Positions 4,428 to 5,110 of a stretch of DNA of 5,110 nt are shown one piece after another (within the stretch, counting starts at the first letter, position 1; the number at the start of each line of letters is the position of its first letter). The translations under genes and the position numbers were made by a program. Under the pieces are notes generated by a model. It saw only the letters and a program-made list of their open reading frames with translations. It ran no database searches and was not told the DNA's origin. Source of the DNA: Nitriliruptoraceae bacterium (GTDB lineage Bacteria > Actinomycetota > Nitriliruptoria > Nitriliruptorales > Nitriliruptoraceae); the NCBI GenBank assembly GCA_007123425.1, contig SKLC01000454.1:1-5110 (forward strand). Reading direction: 5' to 3'.

Positions 4428-5110
4428 CTACTGCTGGCCGGCGGGCTCGCCTTCGGGCTGGCCGCCGTTGGGCGAGGTCGGCGCGCCGGCCACACCCTGC
4501 GCGGCCATGGGCAGCATCCGGCCCCGCTGCAGCACCTCGGAGATGTCGAGGACCTCGACCTGGCCGTCGTCGAGCTCGCCCTCCTGGACCTTCTGGGCGA
4601 TGGCGTCGGACAGCATCGTCGTGCAGTACGGGCAGGCGGTGGAGATCAGGTCGGGGTTGGTCTCGAGCGCCTCGTCGATGCGCTCGATGTTGACCCGCTT
4701 GCCGATGTCCTCCTCCATCCACATCCGGGCGCCGCCGGCGCCGCAGCAGAAGCCGTTGGAGCGGCAGCGGTGCATCTCGGAGGGCTGCACGCCCGGGACC
4801 GCATCGACGACCTTGCGCGGCTCGGAGTACTTCTCGTTGTGCCGGCCGAGGAAGCACGGGTCGTGGTAGGTGACCCGCTTGTCGAGCTCGCTGGTGGCCA
4901 CCAGCCGGCCGTCGTCGATGAGCTTGGACAGCACCTCGGAATGGTGCAGGACCTCGAAGTGGCCGTCGAAGTCGGGGTACTCGTTCTTGAGCGAGTTGAA
5001 GCAGTGCGGGCACCAGGCGATGATCTTCTTCTTCTCCGCGCCCACCGACTTCAGCATCTCGACGTTGGTCTGGGCCAGCATCTGGAAGATGTACTCCATC
5101 CCCAGACGGC
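4428..5110 (-). CDS. CCG-domain iron-sulfur oxidoreductase, C-terminal part (partial)
   Basis: The frame is open to the window edge, so this is the last 227 or so residues of a longer protein. Counting from the Met at 5099, the first Cys pair WCPHC (30-33) is the end of a first CCG domain whose other cysteines lie outside the window. A full second CCG domain follows: Cys82 (HDPCFLGRHNEKY), Cys118-Cys119-Gly in GFCCGAGGARMWMEE, then CPYC at 156-159. The spacing C-x35-CC-x36-CxxC fits the HdrB/HdrD family signature that binds a non-cubane [4Fe-4S] cluster. Related large proteins (Rv0338c type in mycobacteria) are membrane-associated Fe-S reductases thought to pass electrons to quinone or a dehydrogenase partner; the partner is not visible here. 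The tail after residue 200 is Gly/Pro/Gln-rich and probably disordered. The stop is TAG at 4428-4430. It lies 22 bp upstream of the channel-like gene, likely one operon. The Met at 5099 follows RLG in frame and is probably internal. Confidence 0.92.
   Translation of the reverse strand, partial: RLGMEYIFQMLAQTNVEMLKSVGAEKKKIIAWCPHCFNSLKNEYPDFDGHFEVLHHSEVLSKLIDDGRLVATSELDKRVTYHDPCFLGRHNEKYSEPRKVVDAVPGVQPSEMHRCRSNGFCCGAGGARMWMEEDIGKRVNIERIDEALETNPDLISTACPYCTTMLSDAIAQKVQEGELDDGQVEVLDISEVLQRGRMLPMAAQGVAGAPTSPNGGQPEGEPAGQQ

Noticed and set aside
4406..4495. Longer N-terminus for the channel-like protein, starting at 4495
   Set aside because: It would overlap the last 68 bases of the Fe-S gene and add a Pro/Ala/Ser-rich stretch. 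The GTG at 4405 fits the operon spacing better.
3176..4693. 505-codon plus-strand frame running through the dcd end, the spacer and the channel gene
   Set aside because: It spans real genes on the other strand and one in another frame; its product is Arg/His/Gln-rich shadow sequence.
5097..5099. ATG at 5099 as the true start of the Fe-S protein
   Set aside because: The frame stays open upstream (RLG before the Met), and the first CxxC needs the rest of a CCG domain before it.
1..5110. CRISPR array, insertion sequence or prophage attachment site
   Set aside because: No regularly spaced direct repeats, transposase frames or terminal inverted repeats were seen, and the tRNA-Gly 3' end is not duplicated within the window.

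Overview
The window is GC-rich (roughly 70% by eye), has dense G/C-ending codons and uses GTG starts for at least three genes. The gene set and the close resemblance of the Dcd extein to mycobacterial Dcd point to an actinobacterium, possibly a deep-branching one; the lineage is inference only.

Layout, left to right: a tRNA-Gly(CCC) gene on the minus strand with an encoded CCA (2-75); an HSL-family alpha/beta-hydrolase esterase on the minus strand (174-1133); a 129-bp divergent intergenic region with candidate -10 boxes for both flanking genes; dcd on the plus strand (1263-3296), encoding dCTP deaminase split by a 489-residue intein; a 338-bp gene-free stretch (3297-3634) holding a good promoter-like element, a foldable segment and several hairpins; a six-segment voltage-sensor-like membrane protein on the minus strand (3635-4405); and the 3' part of a two-CCG-domain iron-sulfur oxidoreductase gene on the minus strand (4428 to the window edge).

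The main discovery is the intein. The first 113 and last 75 residues join into a normal 188-residue actinobacterial dCTP deaminase, with the junction inside the most conserved motif (HS^TAGF). The intervening block carries splicing blocks A, B, F and G and a two-motif LAGLIDADG homing endonuclease with plausible catalytic acids. Between the endonuclease and block F it also carries a XRE-like helix-turn-helix. Its splice residues are non-standard (Ser1, penultimate Ser, Thr+1).

The minus-strand iron-sulfur protein and the channel-like gene are 22 bp apart and probably co-transcribed. They converge on dcd, and the hairpins between 3514 and 3594 are candidate terminators. The esterase has no evident functional link to dcd; the two only share a divergent promoter region.
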